DNA of 64,000 nucleotides from Planctomycetota bacterium (GCA_016716265.1 JADJWQ010000001.1:1240001-1304000), one strand, 5' to 3'; positions 1 to 10,162 are shown, counted from the first letter of the stretch. Translations and numbers: made by a program. The notes: generated from the letters alone by a model not told the origin.

Positions 1-391
1 GATCGCGGATCCGCACGCCGGGCTGCACGTGCGCAATGCCGGTCTCCGGATCGAAGTCGAGAATCCGATCGAGCGCGGTCACGTCGAGGACGCGCCCGCC
101 CGTGTTGGTCGACGCGTCACCGTAGCTGCGCCCTGCACCGCGCAGCGCGATCCCCCGCCCGTCGACACCCCCGCAGCTCAGCGCTTCGACGACCTGCTCC
201 GCGGTCGTCGGCCGGCACACCTCAGCGTCCCCGCCGACGGCGCGCCCGAAGCCGAGCACGCGCGCGCGACTCCAGTGGACCGGCTCGGCCGGCGCACGGT
301 CCGGCGGTCCGGCGGCGGGTGCCGCGCTCGGCGCGGCGGTCGACACCCCGCCCTGCGGAGCGCCCGGGCGGGTCGTGGAACGGACTTCCAT
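1..391 (-). CDS. FAD-linked oxidase, DprE1-like, N-terminal part (runs off the window)
   Basis: Partial gene entering from the left edge; only about the first 130 residues are present. After a Pro/Ala-rich leader of about 40 residues comes a typical FAD-binding type 4 (PCMH-type) start: a W-x-R segment, PTTAEQVVEAL, then LRGAGRSYGDAS followed by GGRVLDVTALDRI. The G-x-GRSYGD motif is the pyrophosphate-binding loop of this flavoprotein family and closely resembles DprE1, the decaprenylphosphoryl-ribose 2'-oxidase of arabinan synthesis. The ATG at 391 lies 2 bases after the stop of the upstream SDR gene, so the two are surely co-transcribed. The DprE1/DprE2-type pairing is inferred from this adjacency and from motif similarity; other aldonolactone or alditol oxidases share the fold. 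The substrate cannot be told from this fragment. Confidence 0.72.
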   Translation of the reverse strand, partial: MEVRSTTRPGAPQGGVSTAAPSAAPAAGPPDRAPAEPVHWSRARVLGFGRAVGGDAEVCRPTTAEQVVEALSCGGVDGRGIALRGAGRSYGDASTNTGGRVLDVTALDRILDFDPETGIAHVQPGVRIRD

Positions 392-393
392 CG

Positions 394-1143
394 TCAGATG
401 CTGAGCCGGCGGAACAGGAAGGACGGGATCGAGCGGATCACCATCATGATCGGCCGCCAGATCCACGGCACGTGAGCCACCGCGGCCCGCCGGTCGCGCG
501 CTCGGACGATCCCCTTCGCACAGCGCTCGGCGGTGATCGGCAGCGGCACCTTCATGCCCGCCGTCATCGGCGTCGTCACCGGCCCGGGCCGCACCGTCGT
601 GACCCACACACCGCGACGCCACAGCCGGTTCCGGAGCGCCTCGAGATGGCTGTCCTGCGCGGCCTTCGACGCGTTGTAGCCCGGCCGGTCCATGCGCCCG
701 CGCAGCGCCGCGACGCTCGACACGCCGACGATGTGGCCGCGCCCGCGCGGCACGAACCGCCGCGCCGCCTCGTTGCACCAGGCCATGCAGCCGAGCGCAT
801 TGACCTCGAGCATCTGCGCGTCCAGGTCGGTCGGGAACGCCTCGATCTCGACCATCGGCATGACGCCGGCCACGTAGTGCAGCTCGTCGACCGGGCCGAG
901 CTCCGTCTCGATCCGGTCCCACAGCGCGCCGATCCCCGCGCGGTCGGTGACATCGTGCTCGTAGACGTGCACGCGTGTCGTGCCGACCTTCTCATTGGCG
1001 CGCGCGGCGATCCGCTCGAGCTCGTCGCGCCGGCGGGCGAGGATGGCGACGGGCCGCGCATCGTGCGCGAGGCGGACGGCGAGGGCTTCGCCGATGCCGG
1101 ACGAGGCACCGACGACGACGATCGTTCCGGATAGCGGGCTCAT
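394..1143 (-). CDS. Short-chain dehydrogenase/reductase, possibly DprE2-like
   Basis: A 249-residue classical SDR that would reduce or oxidise a hydroxyl with NAD(P). The glycine motif GASSGIG is at residues 12-18, VSS with the catalytic serine near 142-143, and the YNASK catalytic Tyr-Lys pair at 156-160. A basic, Ile-rich tail ends the protein. The downstream gene, a DprE1-like FAD oxidase, starts 2 bases after this stop. In actinobacteria the oxidase DprE1 and the SDR DprE2 together epimerise decaprenylphosphoryl-ribose to arabinose; the same gene order here suggests a two-step epimerisation of a lipid-linked or free sugar, but that is inference. ATG at 1143 is the natural start because the Rossmann strand begins seven residues later. 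Confidence 0.8.
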   Translation of the reverse strand: MSPLSGTIVVVGASSGIGEALAVRLAHDARPVAILARRRDELERIAARANEKVGTTRVHVYEHDVTDRAGIGALWDRIETELGPVDELHYVAGVMPMVEIEAFPTDLDAQMLEVNALGCMAWCNEAARRFVPRGRGHIVGVSSVAALRGRMDRPGYNASKAAQDSHLEALRNRLWRRGVWVTTVRPGPVTTPMTAGMKVPLPITAERCAKGIVRARDRRAAVAHVPWIWRPIMMVIRSIPSFLFRRLSI

Positions 1144-1501
1144 GGTTCTGTGCCGAGCCTAATCGACCGGTGCACGACGCCGCGCGCACTCCGTGTGATT
1201 CCCGAGCCGCGCGCGCGAGCGTCGAGCGCCGCCGCGGCAGGTCCCGAGGCGGAGCTCGACGATCGTCCCGGAGCGGGACGGTCCCGCGTCGGGAACGACG
1301 ACGCCGCCGCAGCGCGCGTCAGCGCAATCCCCGGCCGATGGCGTCGCCGCTTCGCGAGCGGCGACGCGAGCGTCGCGGGCACACGGCACGGCGGGGCACC
1401 GCCGCGCGCGCGGAACCGCCGTGATCGCCCCGGCCGCCGGCGACCGATGTCGGGGCTGCCGGCGGCAGCTCGCCGGCGCCTGGTTCCAAGGGAGGGTCCG
1501 G

Positions 1502-2602
1502 GTGGAAGAGCCGACACGGGGATCTCATGCGACCACAGCCCGCGCCCGCTGGCGCCCGCGTCCTGCGTGGGCCGCGCTGGCGAGCCTGTCGCTGGTGGCG
1601 GCCTGTGCGGTGCGAGCTCCCGCCGACCTGCCGGCGCGCCCCTGCCCGCTGCCGCAGGCGGGCGCCGCGCTCGCCCTGCGCGTCGGCGTCGAGGTGATCG
1701 ACGACGCCGGCTCGGTTCCCAGCGCGACCGCGCTCGGGCGCCCCGCCTGGCGTGCCGAGCGCCCTCATCGCGCGCCGACCTCCGCCGCGGCGCGCGACGC
1801 GTCGGGAGCGCCGGCGGTGCGGCTGCGGATCGCCGAGCCCGCGGTCGCGGCGGAGGTCGGCCCGTTCCTGCGCGCCGAGCCGCCGTGGCAGCTCGGCCGC
1901 GACGACATCGAGCGCATCGCGGACCCGACCGAGCAGGCTGCGGTCCGCTTCGTCCAGGACCTGCTCGGCGAGGACCGCCGCCGCATGCAGCAGACGATCG
2001 GCGCGCCGATCCTGCTGGCCCGGGTCCCGCACCTGGACGACCGCTCGCTGTGGACCGGCTACGACGAGCGCCGCGCCGAGGAGGAGGCCGTCGAGCAGAA
2101 CGACGTGATCCGCAGCCTGCTGCGGAGCCCGCTGCGCAAGGCCGCCGTGCGCCTCGCGTTCGGCGACGAGTTCGACGACCAGATCGACGACTTCAAGCGC
2201 GACCATCTGTCGCTGTCCGCGCCCTGGCAGGACGAGCAGAGCGGGATCGACCTCGGCCGGCTGTCGCTGCGGGCGCGGCCGTCGCTCGGCGCCGACGCGC
2301 TCGAGGTCGCCTGGGTCCATCGTGGCGTCCGGGTCGGCACGAGCGGCGCACGGCTCCGCGCGAGCGTCGGCGTCCAGCTCAGCGACAGCGTCCATGCCGG
2401 CGTCGCGTGGACGCGCAGCTACGCGAGCCAGAACGACCATCTGCGCGTCGAGCTCGAGTGGCAGGTCGATCGGCGCACCCACCTCCATGTGTCGGCCGCC
2501 GACCGCCTGGACTTCCTCCACGGCCTGTCGAGCTGGACGAACGTCGATTCTCCGTTCGGCCAGCAGGGCGGCGTGCTGTTCTACGTCGAGCAGGTGTTCT
2601 GA
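1502..2602 (+). CDS. Exported lipoprotein with beta-strand-rich C-terminus, unknown function
   Basis: Not recognised. An arginine-rich start leads into a hydrophobic stretch ending in the lipobox LVAAC, so the mature protein is probably lipid-anchored. The GTG at 1502 is preferred over upstream in-frame codons because a strong AAGGGAGGG ribosome binding site (about 1488-1496) precedes it at good spacing; this gives 366 residues. The middle is charged and helical, with an acidic segment near FGDEFDDQIDDF. The last third consists of alternating polar/hydrophobic strands (for example RLRASVGVQLSDS and HLRVELEWQV), and the protein ends in phenylalanine, as outer-membrane beta-barrels do. A small barrel or barrel-associated protein is possible. 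It reads away from the upstream SDR gene; the 358 bases between them show only this ribosome site. Confidence 0.6.
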   Translation: MEEPTRGSHATTARARWRPRPAWAALASLSLVAACAVRAPADLPARPCPLPQAGAALALRVGVEVIDDAGSVPSATALGRPAWRAERPHRAPTSAAARDASGAPAVRLRIAEPAVAAEVGPFLRAEPPWQLGRDDIERIADPTEQAAVRFVQDLLGEDRRRMQQTIGAPILLARVPHLDDRSLWTGYDERRAEEEAVEQNDVIRSLLRSPLRKAAVRLAFGDEFDDQIDDFKRDHLSLSAPWQDEQSGIDLGRLSLRARPSLGADALEVAWVHRGVRVGTSGARLRASVGVQLSDSVHAGVAWTRSYASQNDHLRVELEWQVDRRTHLHVSAADRLDFLHGLSSWTNVDSPFGQQGGVLFYVEQVF

Positions 2603-2809
2603 CCCGCTGCGGAGCCGCCGGCGCGACCGCGGCTGCAGACGCTCCCGGGGCGTCGAGGCCCGCGCGACCCGGGCACTTTCGCGCGGGCCCGGGAGGGATG
2701 GGGCGACCCCGGGCGTCGTGGGGCGTCCGCCCTGGCCGGACCGGACCCTTGCAAGGCTCCGCCGCGCCGTGTTCGATCGCTCCCCCGCCAACCGCCTGAG
2801 CCGTCCCTC

Positions 2810-3785
2810 ATGATCCGCACGACCCTGTCGATCGCGTTCTCGCTCGTCGCCACCCTCACCGTGGCCGCCCAGGGCGACGCCGCGGCGCCGTCACTCCCGC
2901 AGGACCCGATCACGCAGCAGGATCCGGTCCAGCAGCTGAAGAAGCAGCTCGCCGACATCGATGCGGAGCTCGTCTACGTCAAGAACGTCCGCGAGACCGG
3001 CGGGCTGCTCGGCCGCGTCCGGTCGTCCTACCTGAGCGACCGCCAGGTCGGCGGGCGCTCCTACGACCTCGGCATCGAGGTCCTGACGCCGCCGCAGCCG
3101 GGCCCCGACGCGACGGAATCGCAGTTCGGCCCGCAGCCGGGCGTCGCGCAGCCACTCAAGGGCCCGCGCCTGATGGGCGATGCCGAGAAGCAGCGCTACG
3201 GCGACGGCGTGGTGTTCGCGGTCGATGGCGAGCCGGTGACCGAGGTCGAGTACCAGCAGATGTTCGAGTACCTGTCGGCCAACCCGAACGGCCGCTCGCC
3301 CGAGGTGCTCGAGAAGGAGGCGATCCGCGCGCTCGTCACGCGCAAGGCCGCGCTGGCGGCGTTCCGCAACAGCGCCGAGAAGGCCCACGCCCGCATCGAC
3401 GAGATCGCCAAGGAGCTGCAGAACGGCGCCGACTTCGCCGAGCTGGCCCGCGAGCGCTCCGACTGCCCGAGCGCATCGCGCGGTGGCGACCTCGACTTCT
3501 TCCCGCGCGGCGTGATGGACCCGAGCTTCGAAGCGCGTCGCGTTCACGACCGCCGTCGGCGGCACCTCGGGCGTCGTCGAGAGCCCGTTCGGCTACCACA
3601 TCATCAAGGTGACCGGACACAAGGACGCCGACGGCACCAATGCGGAGCAGGTCCGCGCGAGCCACATCCTGGTGTCGTTCGACCAGGAGCAGCAGGCGGT
3701 CCGCGCGGTGATCGCGCGCGCGCGGCAGGGCGGCGTCGACCTCGCGTTCGTCAACGACGCGTGGCGCAAGAAGTCGCCGTTCTGA
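2810..3785 (+). pseudogene. PpiC-type peptidyl-prolyl isomerase, exported, interrupted by a frameshift
   Basis: An exported parvulin-like foldase. A signal peptide (MIRTTLSIAF to TVAAQG) is followed by a coiled segment and a SurA-like helical region. The rotamase domain begins at about residue 200: NGADFAELARERSDCPSA, GGDLDFFPRGVMDPSFE. Just after this, near 3533-3540 (the GCGCG run after GAAG), the reading frame changes. In the next frame the expected domain continues as AFTTAVGG, then SPFGYHIIKVTGHKDADG and RASHILVSF, ending KKSPF at a TGA at 3783-3785. One extra base explains the change. Either a sequencing error or a recent mutation is possible; the intact second half argues for an error or a very recent event. 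Without correction the protein loses the C-terminal part of its catalytic domain. Confidence 0.75.
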
Positions 3786-3935
3786 CCCATCCGGGCCGCG
3801 AGGCGACCCCGGCGCACGGCGCCGGACGCCTGCGGTTCCGGACGGTCGGCGGGCACCGCCGGTAGCGGGCTCGCGCAGCCAGGTCGACGGTGCGGAGGCA
3901 CCCGTCGAGGTCGGTCCAGGGAGGGTAGCGAGCGC

Positions 3936-4643
3936 ATGTTCCGACGCTCGGGTAGCTTCGTCGCGTTCCACGTCGAGGGCCGGATGCCCGCGCCGCGCAG
4001 CGCGGACTTCGCCGGCGCAATGGCGAGCCAGCGCTTCCGCAGCATCGAGGACGCCGCGTCCGAGGAGGCGTCGGTCGGCTGGGTCACGCCCGGCGACCCG
4101 ACCGGCGATACCTTCGAGCTCGAGGATCTCGACCTCGACCGCGCGCTGTGGCTGCGGATCCGCATCGACCGCAAGCGACTGCCGGCCGTGTGGCTGCGCA
4201 TCCGCCGTGGCCAGGCCGAGCGCAGCGCCGGACGCAAGCTGTCCGCCGCCGAGCGCCGCGAGCTGAAGGACGCGCTGATGGACGAGCTGCTGCCGCGCGT
4301 GCTGCCGGCCGTGCAGCTCGTCGACGTGCTCTACGACCCCGAGCAGCGGCTCGCGCTGCTGTTCGGCACCGCGACCGGCCTGCGCGACGAGTTCCGCAAG
4401 CTCTGGTTCCGCACCTTCGCGAGCGACGTCGTCGAGTCCGACGCCGGCAGCCTGGCGCGGCGCGTCGGTCTCGACGCCGCCGCGGAGCGCTACCTGGACG
4501 AGGTGTCCCCGGTGCCGTGGCTGCGCGACCGGCGCGCTGCAGCGGCCGTGCGAGGCCCGCGCCGGATGGTCGCAGCGGGCGCCGCGGCGGCGGCTGACGA
4601 TGACGAGTCCGCGGAGCGGACCGCCGAGGAGGCGCAGGCATGA
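3936..4643 (+). CDS. rdgC: RdgC-like recombination-associated protein, N-terminal part
   Basis: A 235-residue protein resembling the first two thirds of RdgC, a ring-shaped DNA-binding protein that limits RecA action in proteobacteria. Visible matches from memory of E. coli RdgC: the start RSGSFVAFHVEG, the GWVTPGDP element near residue 48, a basic RKLSAAERRELKDALMDELLPR helix and a VLYDPEQRLALLFGTA strand pair. It ends in a low-complexity Ala/Asp/Glu tail and is shorter than the usual ~300 residues. The next gene starts inside its stop (ATGA overlap) and resembles the missing C-terminal part. A GGGAGGG ribosome site lies about 11 bases before the ATG. Assignment to the RdgC family is fairly secure; a function in RecA control here is inference. 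Confidence 0.75.
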   Translation: MFRRSGSFVAFHVEGRMPAPRSADFAGAMASQRFRSIEDAASEEASVGWVTPGDPTGDTFELEDLDLDRALWLRIRIDRKRLPAVWLRIRRGQAERSAGRKLSAAERRELKDALMDELLPRVLPAVQLVDVLYDPEQRLALLFGTATGLRDEFRKLWFRTFASDVVESDAGSLARRVGLDAAAERYLDEVSPVPWLRDRRAAAAVRGPRRMVAAGAAAAADDDESAERTAEEAQA

Positions 4644-5164
4644 GCGGCGGGACCGGCGACGGCGCGAGCCACGCGTTCCTCGGCGAGGAGTTCCTGACCT
4701 GGCTGTGGTTCCGCACCGAGACCGAGGGCGGCGAGTTCGAGCTCGGCGCCGGGCGCGTCGCCGCGGTGTCGTTCGACGACCTGCTCGAGTTCGCGCCGCT
4801 CGACGACGACGAGACCGAGCACACGCTGCGCAAGGGAATGCCGACGCGCAGCGTCGAGGCGCGCGCCGCGCTGCGCACCGGCCACCGGCTGCGCCGGGCG
4901 CGGCTGGTCGTCGCGCATGGCCAGCTGGTCTGGCAGCTCGTGCTCGACGGCGCGTCGATGCAGCCGCGCAGCGTCAGGCTGCCCGAGGACGACGAGGAGG
5001 CCGAGAGCATGGAGGAGCGCTCGCGCGAGCGCGCCGCGAACTTCCTGCTACTCAACGAGCTGCTGGGCCTGCTCTACCGCGAGTTCCTGCGCATCCGCCT
5101 GCGACCCGACTACCTCGGCTCGGACGCAGAGCGACAGGCGCGCTGGATGGCGAGCGAGGGCTGA
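4640..5164 (+). CDS. Probable C-terminal half of a split RdgC
   Basis: A 174-residue protein that starts in an ATGA overlap with the RdgC-like gene, so the two are translated together. By eye it follows the pattern of the C-terminal third of E. coli RdgC: an EEFLTWLWF element in place of the TLTEWV element, GGEFEL in place of GFQL, a basic KGMPTRSVEAR segment, RLVVAHGQLVWQLVLDG as the beta hairpin, and a final amphipathic LLLNELLGLLYREFLRIR helix. The alternative reading is a small separate protein family that partners RdgC. Rich in Glu and Arg; no signal peptide or membrane segment, so it is cytoplasmic. It converges on the lipoprotein gene that ends 21 bases further on. Confidence 0.55.
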   Translation: MSGGTGDGASHAFLGEEFLTWLWFRTETEGGEFELGAGRVAAVSFDDLLEFAPLDDDETEHTLRKGMPTRSVEARAALRTGHRLRRARLVVAHGQLVWQLVLDGASMQPRSVRLPEDDEEAESMEERSRERAANFLLLNELLGLLYREFLRIRLRPDYLGSDAERQARWMASEG

Positions 5165-5185
5165 ACCGCTACGCGGCACCGCGCA

Positions 5186-5863
5186 TCACGGCGCGTCGGG
5201 GAGCAGCGCGGCAAGCCGGCCGTGCACGTCGTCGGCCTGCTCGCGAGGCGTCACCGCCTCGATGTCGGTGCGCACGCCGCCGAGCTCGCGCGCGATCAGG
5301 TTCTCGTCCGACAGGAACGGATTGGTCTCGTAGGCGGACTGCGGCCCGGTGATGCGCCAGTCGACGATCCGCCCGGGTCCACCCGCGACGCGCTGCGCCC
5401 ACAGCGTCAGCACGCCGGTCCCCCGCGGGTCGGCCGCCACCAGGTGCCATTCGACGACGTAGTCGTCGGCGCCGCGCGTCGACGTCTCGAGCCGAGCGCC
5501 ACGCCACATCAGCGCGTCGAGCTCGAAGCGGCGCTGCAGCTCGTCGAGCACGGCACGCGGCGGCTCCTCGTCGAGCGCCGCACCGACCGCGTGCAGCATG
5601 TTGGCGGTGACGACCGCCGGCACCGCCTCGTAGCCGCGCGCCTCGATCGCGAGGTGAGCCGATTCGTCGAGCGCGGCGACGACGTCCGGCGGCAGGCCGA
5701 CCGCTTGGATCGGCATCACGGCGATCCGCCGCGGCGCGGGACCGCGCAACGGGACCGGCTCCGGCGCACTGCTGCAGGAGACCAGCAGGGCGGCCCCGGC
5801 GACGAGCGCCGCGAGGCACGGCCCCGCTCCCGCCCGCCCGGCTACCGTCGGAGCGCGGACCAT
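5186..5863 (-). CDS. Lipoprotein, GNA1162/DUF799-like
   Basis: A 225-residue exported lipoprotein. The chosen ATG at 5863 is one base after the stop of the biotin carrier gene and begins a compact signal with the lipobox LLVSC; longer in-frame starts would add an Arg-rich leader that is the antisense of nothing useful. The mature part starts RRIAVMPIQAVGLPPDVV, followed by a helix and YEAVPAVVTANML, LDELQRRFELDALMW and a strand-rich C-terminus. This order (RIxVxP, helix, xVLPxxxxxxxL, FxADAxL) resembles the GNA1162-type putative lipoproteins that accompany outer-membrane assembly or curli-like export genes. The match is from memory and moderate. Its position as last gene of the propionyl-CoA carboxylase run is odd; it may simply be carried along in the operon. 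Confidence 0.55.
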   Translation of the reverse strand: MVRAPTVAGRAGAGPCLAALVAGAALLVSCSSAPEPVPLRGPAPRRIAVMPIQAVGLPPDVVAALDESAHLAIEARGYEAVPAVVTANMLHAVGAALDEEPPRAVLDELQRRFELDALMWRGARLETSTRGADDYVVEWHLVAADPRGTGVLTLWAQRVAGGPGRIVDWRITGPQSAYETNPFLSDENLIARELGGVRTDIEAVTPREQADDVHGRLAALLPDAP

Positions 5864-5864
5864 C

Positions 5865-6373
5865 TCAGCCCTCCGGCGGCGGGTCGATCTCGACGAGCGC
5901 CGCACCGCCGGCAACCGCGAGCCCTTTCTTGCAGAGCACCGAGCTGACGATGCCGTCGGCCTCGGCGGCGAGCGGGTTCTGCATCTTCATCGCCTCGAGC
6001 ACGACGACCGTCTGCCCGGCCTCGACCCGCTGCCCGACCTCGACCTTCACGTCGACGACGATGCCCGGCATGCTCGCCTCGATGATCTGCCGGCCACCGG
6101 TGCGCGCCGACGCCAGCGCGTGCGCCGCGCGCTCGCGCTCGTCCTCGATGTCGATGACCATGCGCTCGCCGCGCACCTGGACGACCGAGTGCCCTTCCTC
6201 ACGGTCGATCAGACAGTCGTAGCAGCGGCCATCGACGATCAGCGAGAACGCGCCGTCGCCGACCATCGCGAGGTCGACGTTCCAGGAGCGGTCGCCGCAG
6301 CTCGCGCGCAGCTGACCGCCGGAGCGGTCGAAATGGAACTCGCGCTCGATGTCCCCGAACTTCGCGAAGTACT

Positions 6374-6377
<4 letters not shown>
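5865..6377 (-). CDS. Biotin carboxyl carrier protein of an acyl-CoA carboxylase
   Basis: The carrier that shuttles carboxyl groups between the biotin carboxylase and carboxyltransferase encoded just upstream. The biotinyl domain fills residues 98-167: ASMPGIVVDVKVEVG, then LEAMKMQNPL with the biotinylated lysine at 131. The first 90 residues form a strand-rich domain typical of the region before the carrier domain in propionyl-CoA carboxylase alpha chains. The GTG at 6377 is taken as the start: it overlaps the upstream stop (GTGA) and an AGGAGG site at 6383-6388 sits at ideal spacing. It seems to be a detached C-terminal piece of an alpha subunit, since many propionyl-CoA carboxylases have the carboxylase and carrier in one chain. 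One base separates its stop from the next gene. Confidence 0.9.
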
Positions 6378-7876
<1,499 letters not shown>

Positions 7877-7925
7877 CAGGTCACGCTCCTTCCGATCCGG
7901 ATCTCGGGATCCACGCAGCCTCGAT

Positions 7926-9488
7926 TCACAGTGGGATGTTGCCGTGCTTGCGCGGCGGATTGCGGTCGCGCTTGCGCCCGACGACCTCGAGCGCGCGGAT
8001 CAGCTCGGCGCGCGTCTCGCTGGGCACGATCACGTCGTCGACGAAGCCGTGCTCGGCGGCGAGATACGGGTTGTTGAAGCGGTGCTTGTATTCCGCGATC
8101 AGCCGCTTCTCCTCGGAGACCGGGTCGCTGGCCGCGCCGATCTCGCGCCGGAACACGATCTTCGCGGCGCCCTCCGCGCCCATGACCGCGATCTCCGCAC
8201 TCGGCCACGCGAGATTCAGGTCGCTGCGGATGTGCTTCGACGACATGACGCAGTAGGCGCCGCCGTACGCCTTGCGGGTGATGACCGTGAGCTTCGGCAC
8301 GGTCGCCTCGCAGTACGCGTAGAGCAGCTTCGCGCCGTGCAGGATGATCCCGCCGAGCTCCTGGTCCTTGCCCGGCAGGAAGCCCGGCACGTCCTCGAAC
8401 GTGACCAGCGGGATGTTGAAGGCGTCGCAGAAGCGCACGAAGCGGGCACCCTTGATCGACGCCTTGATGTCCAGCACACCGGCAAGGAAATTCGGCTGGT
8501 TCCCGATGATGCCGACGACGTGGCCGCCGAGGCGCGCGAAGCCGACGACGATGTTCTTGGCGTAGGCGGTGTGCACCTCCAGGAACCGCGCGTCGTCGAC
8601 GATCATCTTGACGACCTCGCGCATGTCGTACGGCATGTCGCTCGACTCCGGGATGATGGTGTCGAGCTTCGGCTCGCGGCGCGCGGGGTCGTCCTTCGGC
8701 GTCACGAACGGCGGATCCTCCGCATTGTTCAGCGGCAGGTACTCGAGCAGCCCGCGGATCATCGCGAGGCACGCCGCGTCGTCCGGAGCCGTGAAGTGCG
8801 AGACGCCGCTCACCGAGCTGTGCACGCGGGCCCCGCCGAGGTCCTCCGACGTGACGTCCTCGTGCGTCACGGTCTTCACGATGTCGGGCCCCGTGATGTG
8901 CATGAAGCTGGTGCCCTCGACCATGAACGTGAAGTCCGTGATCGCGGGCGAATACACCGCGCCGCCGGCACACGGCCCCATGATCGCGCTGATCTGCGGC
9001 ACGACGCCCGAGGCGAGCGTGTTGCGCAGGAAGATGTCGGCGTAGCCACCGAGCGAGATCACGCCCTCCTGGATGCGCGCGCCACCCGAGTCGTTCAGGC
9101 CGATGATGGGCACGCCCATCTTCATCGCCTGGTCCATGACCTTGCAGATCTTCTTGGCGTGGGTCTCGGACAGCGAGCCGCCGAACACCGTGAAGTCCTG
9201 GCTGTACAGGAACACCGGGCGACCGGCGATCCGGGCCGAGCCGGTGATCACGCCATCGCCGAGGATCTTGTTGCGCTCGCCGTCCATGCCGAAGTCGCGG
9301 CAGCGATGGGCGACGAAGCGGTCGATCTCGACGAACGAGCCGGGGTCGACGAGCATGTCGATCCGCTCGCGCGCCGACAGCTTCCCCTTGGCGTGCTGTT
9401 TCTCGATCTTGTCCGGTCCGCCGCCCTCGAGCGAGCGGGCCCGGTAGCCCTCGAGACGCTCGAGGGGGCTTTCGGTGGGCGTGGTCAT
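7926..9488 (-). CDS. pccB: Carboxyltransferase (beta) subunit, propionyl-CoA carboxylase type
   Basis: A 520-residue crotonase-fold carboxyltransferase that moves CO2 from biotin to propionyl-CoA, giving methylmalonyl-CoA. Typical landmarks: KQHAKGKLSARERIDMLVD at the start, VFLYSQDFTVFGGSLSE, GLNDSGGARIQEG (acyl-CoA oxyanion region), GPCAGGAVYSPA, and in the second half PGFLPGKDQE and the RKAYGGAYCVM and ISSKH-like elements. The ATG at 9488 is chosen because the conserved protein starts there; the open frame extends 91 codons further upstream only because of the high GC content. No clear ribosome binding site is seen. The methylmalonyl-CoA epimerase gene lies 269 bases upstream on the same strand. 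Methylmalonyl-CoA mutase is not in this window. Confidence 0.93.
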   Translation of the reverse strand: MTTPTESPLERLEGYRARSLEGGGPDKIEKQHAKGKLSARERIDMLVDPGSFVEIDRFVAHRCRDFGMDGERNKILGDGVITGSARIAGRPVFLYSQDFTVFGGSLSETHAKKICKVMDQAMKMGVPIIGLNDSGGARIQEGVISLGGYADIFLRNTLASGVVPQISAIMGPCAGGAVYSPAITDFTFMVEGTSFMHITGPDIVKTVTHEDVTSEDLGGARVHSSVSGVSHFTAPDDAACLAMIRGLLEYLPLNNAEDPPFVTPKDDPARREPKLDTIIPESSDMPYDMREVVKMIVDDARFLEVHTAYAKNIVVGFARLGGHVVGIIGNQPNFLAGVLDIKASIKGARFVRFCDAFNIPLVTFEDVPGFLPGKDQELGGIILHGAKLLYAYCEATVPKLTVITRKAYGGAYCVMSSKHIRSDLNLAWPSAEIAVMGAEGAAKIVFRREIGAASDPVSEEKRLIAEYKHRFNNPYLAAEHGFVDDVIVPSETRAELIRALEVVGRKRDRNPPRKHGNIPL

Positions 9489-9757
9489 GATGGGTGGGAC
9501 GTGGGGATCGGTCGGTTCGGTGCGACGGACCGGCTGCGGCCCTGGCCTCCGGCCAGGGACCGAGGGTGCGCGTCGGTTCCGACGAGAGGGATTCGAGGAC
9601 CGGAGCCGGCACGCTGCGCTCCCCGCGGCGGTCGGGCGGCGGGGCAGTCCGGTGCAACGCCGGGCGGCGCGGGCGCTTTCGTCACGACCGTCGGTGCGGC
9701 GCGAGCCCGCGCGGTGCGCGCCCGACGCCGGGCGACCGGCAACTTCGCGAGGCTCGC

Positions 9758-10162
9758 TCACGCCGGGTGCTCGACCAGCTCCGCCAGCACCCCGCCGAGG
9801 AACTTCGGGTGCAGAAAGGCGACGCGCGTGCCGTGCGCGCCGGGCCGCGGCTCGCGATCGAGCAGCGGGGCACCGCGCTCGGTCAGGACCCGGATCTGGG
9901 CGCCGGTATCCGCACAGCGGAAGGCCAGGTGATGCACGCCCGGGCCGCGCTTTTCGAGGAACTTCGCGATCGGTGAGTCGGGCGCGGTGGGCTCGAGCAG
10001 CTCGATCCGCGTGCGCCCGGCCATCAGGACTGCGACGCGGACACGCTCGGTCGGCACGACTTCGACGGAATCGAGCCGCAACCCGAGCCCGTCGACGTAG
10101 CGCGTCACAGCCTCGTCGACCGAGTGGACGGCGATTCCGATGTGATCCAGCTCCTCGATCAT
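9758..10162 (-). CDS. mce: Methylmalonyl-CoA epimerase
   Basis: A 134-residue vicinal-oxygen-chelate (glyoxalase fold) enzyme that interconverts the S and R forms of methylmalonyl-CoA. The full family pattern is visible: DHIGIAVHSVDEAVTRY with metal ligand His7, TRIELLEP near 51-58, SPIAKFLEKRG, the metal ligand in GVHHLAF (77-78), EPRPGAHGTRVAFLHPK and LAELVEHP with the last metal-ligand Glu. ATG at 10162 is the only start that keeps the family length; the reading frame stays open far upstream by chance. Placed directly upstream of the carboxylase genes on the same strand, it marks the module as the propionyl-CoA to succinyl-CoA route. Confidence 0.95.
   Translation of the reverse strand: MIEELDHIGIAVHSVDEAVTRYVDGLGLRLDSVEVVPTERVRVAVLMAGRTRIELLEPTAPDSPIAKFLEKRGPGVHHLAFRCADTGAQIRVLTERGAPLLDREPRPGAHGTRVAFLHPKFLGGVLAELVEHPA

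Noticed and set aside
1144..1501. Possible small gene between the SDR and lipoprotein genes
   Set aside because: Open frames here are Arg/Ala-rich and unsupported; only the ribosome site of the lipoprotein gene is evident.
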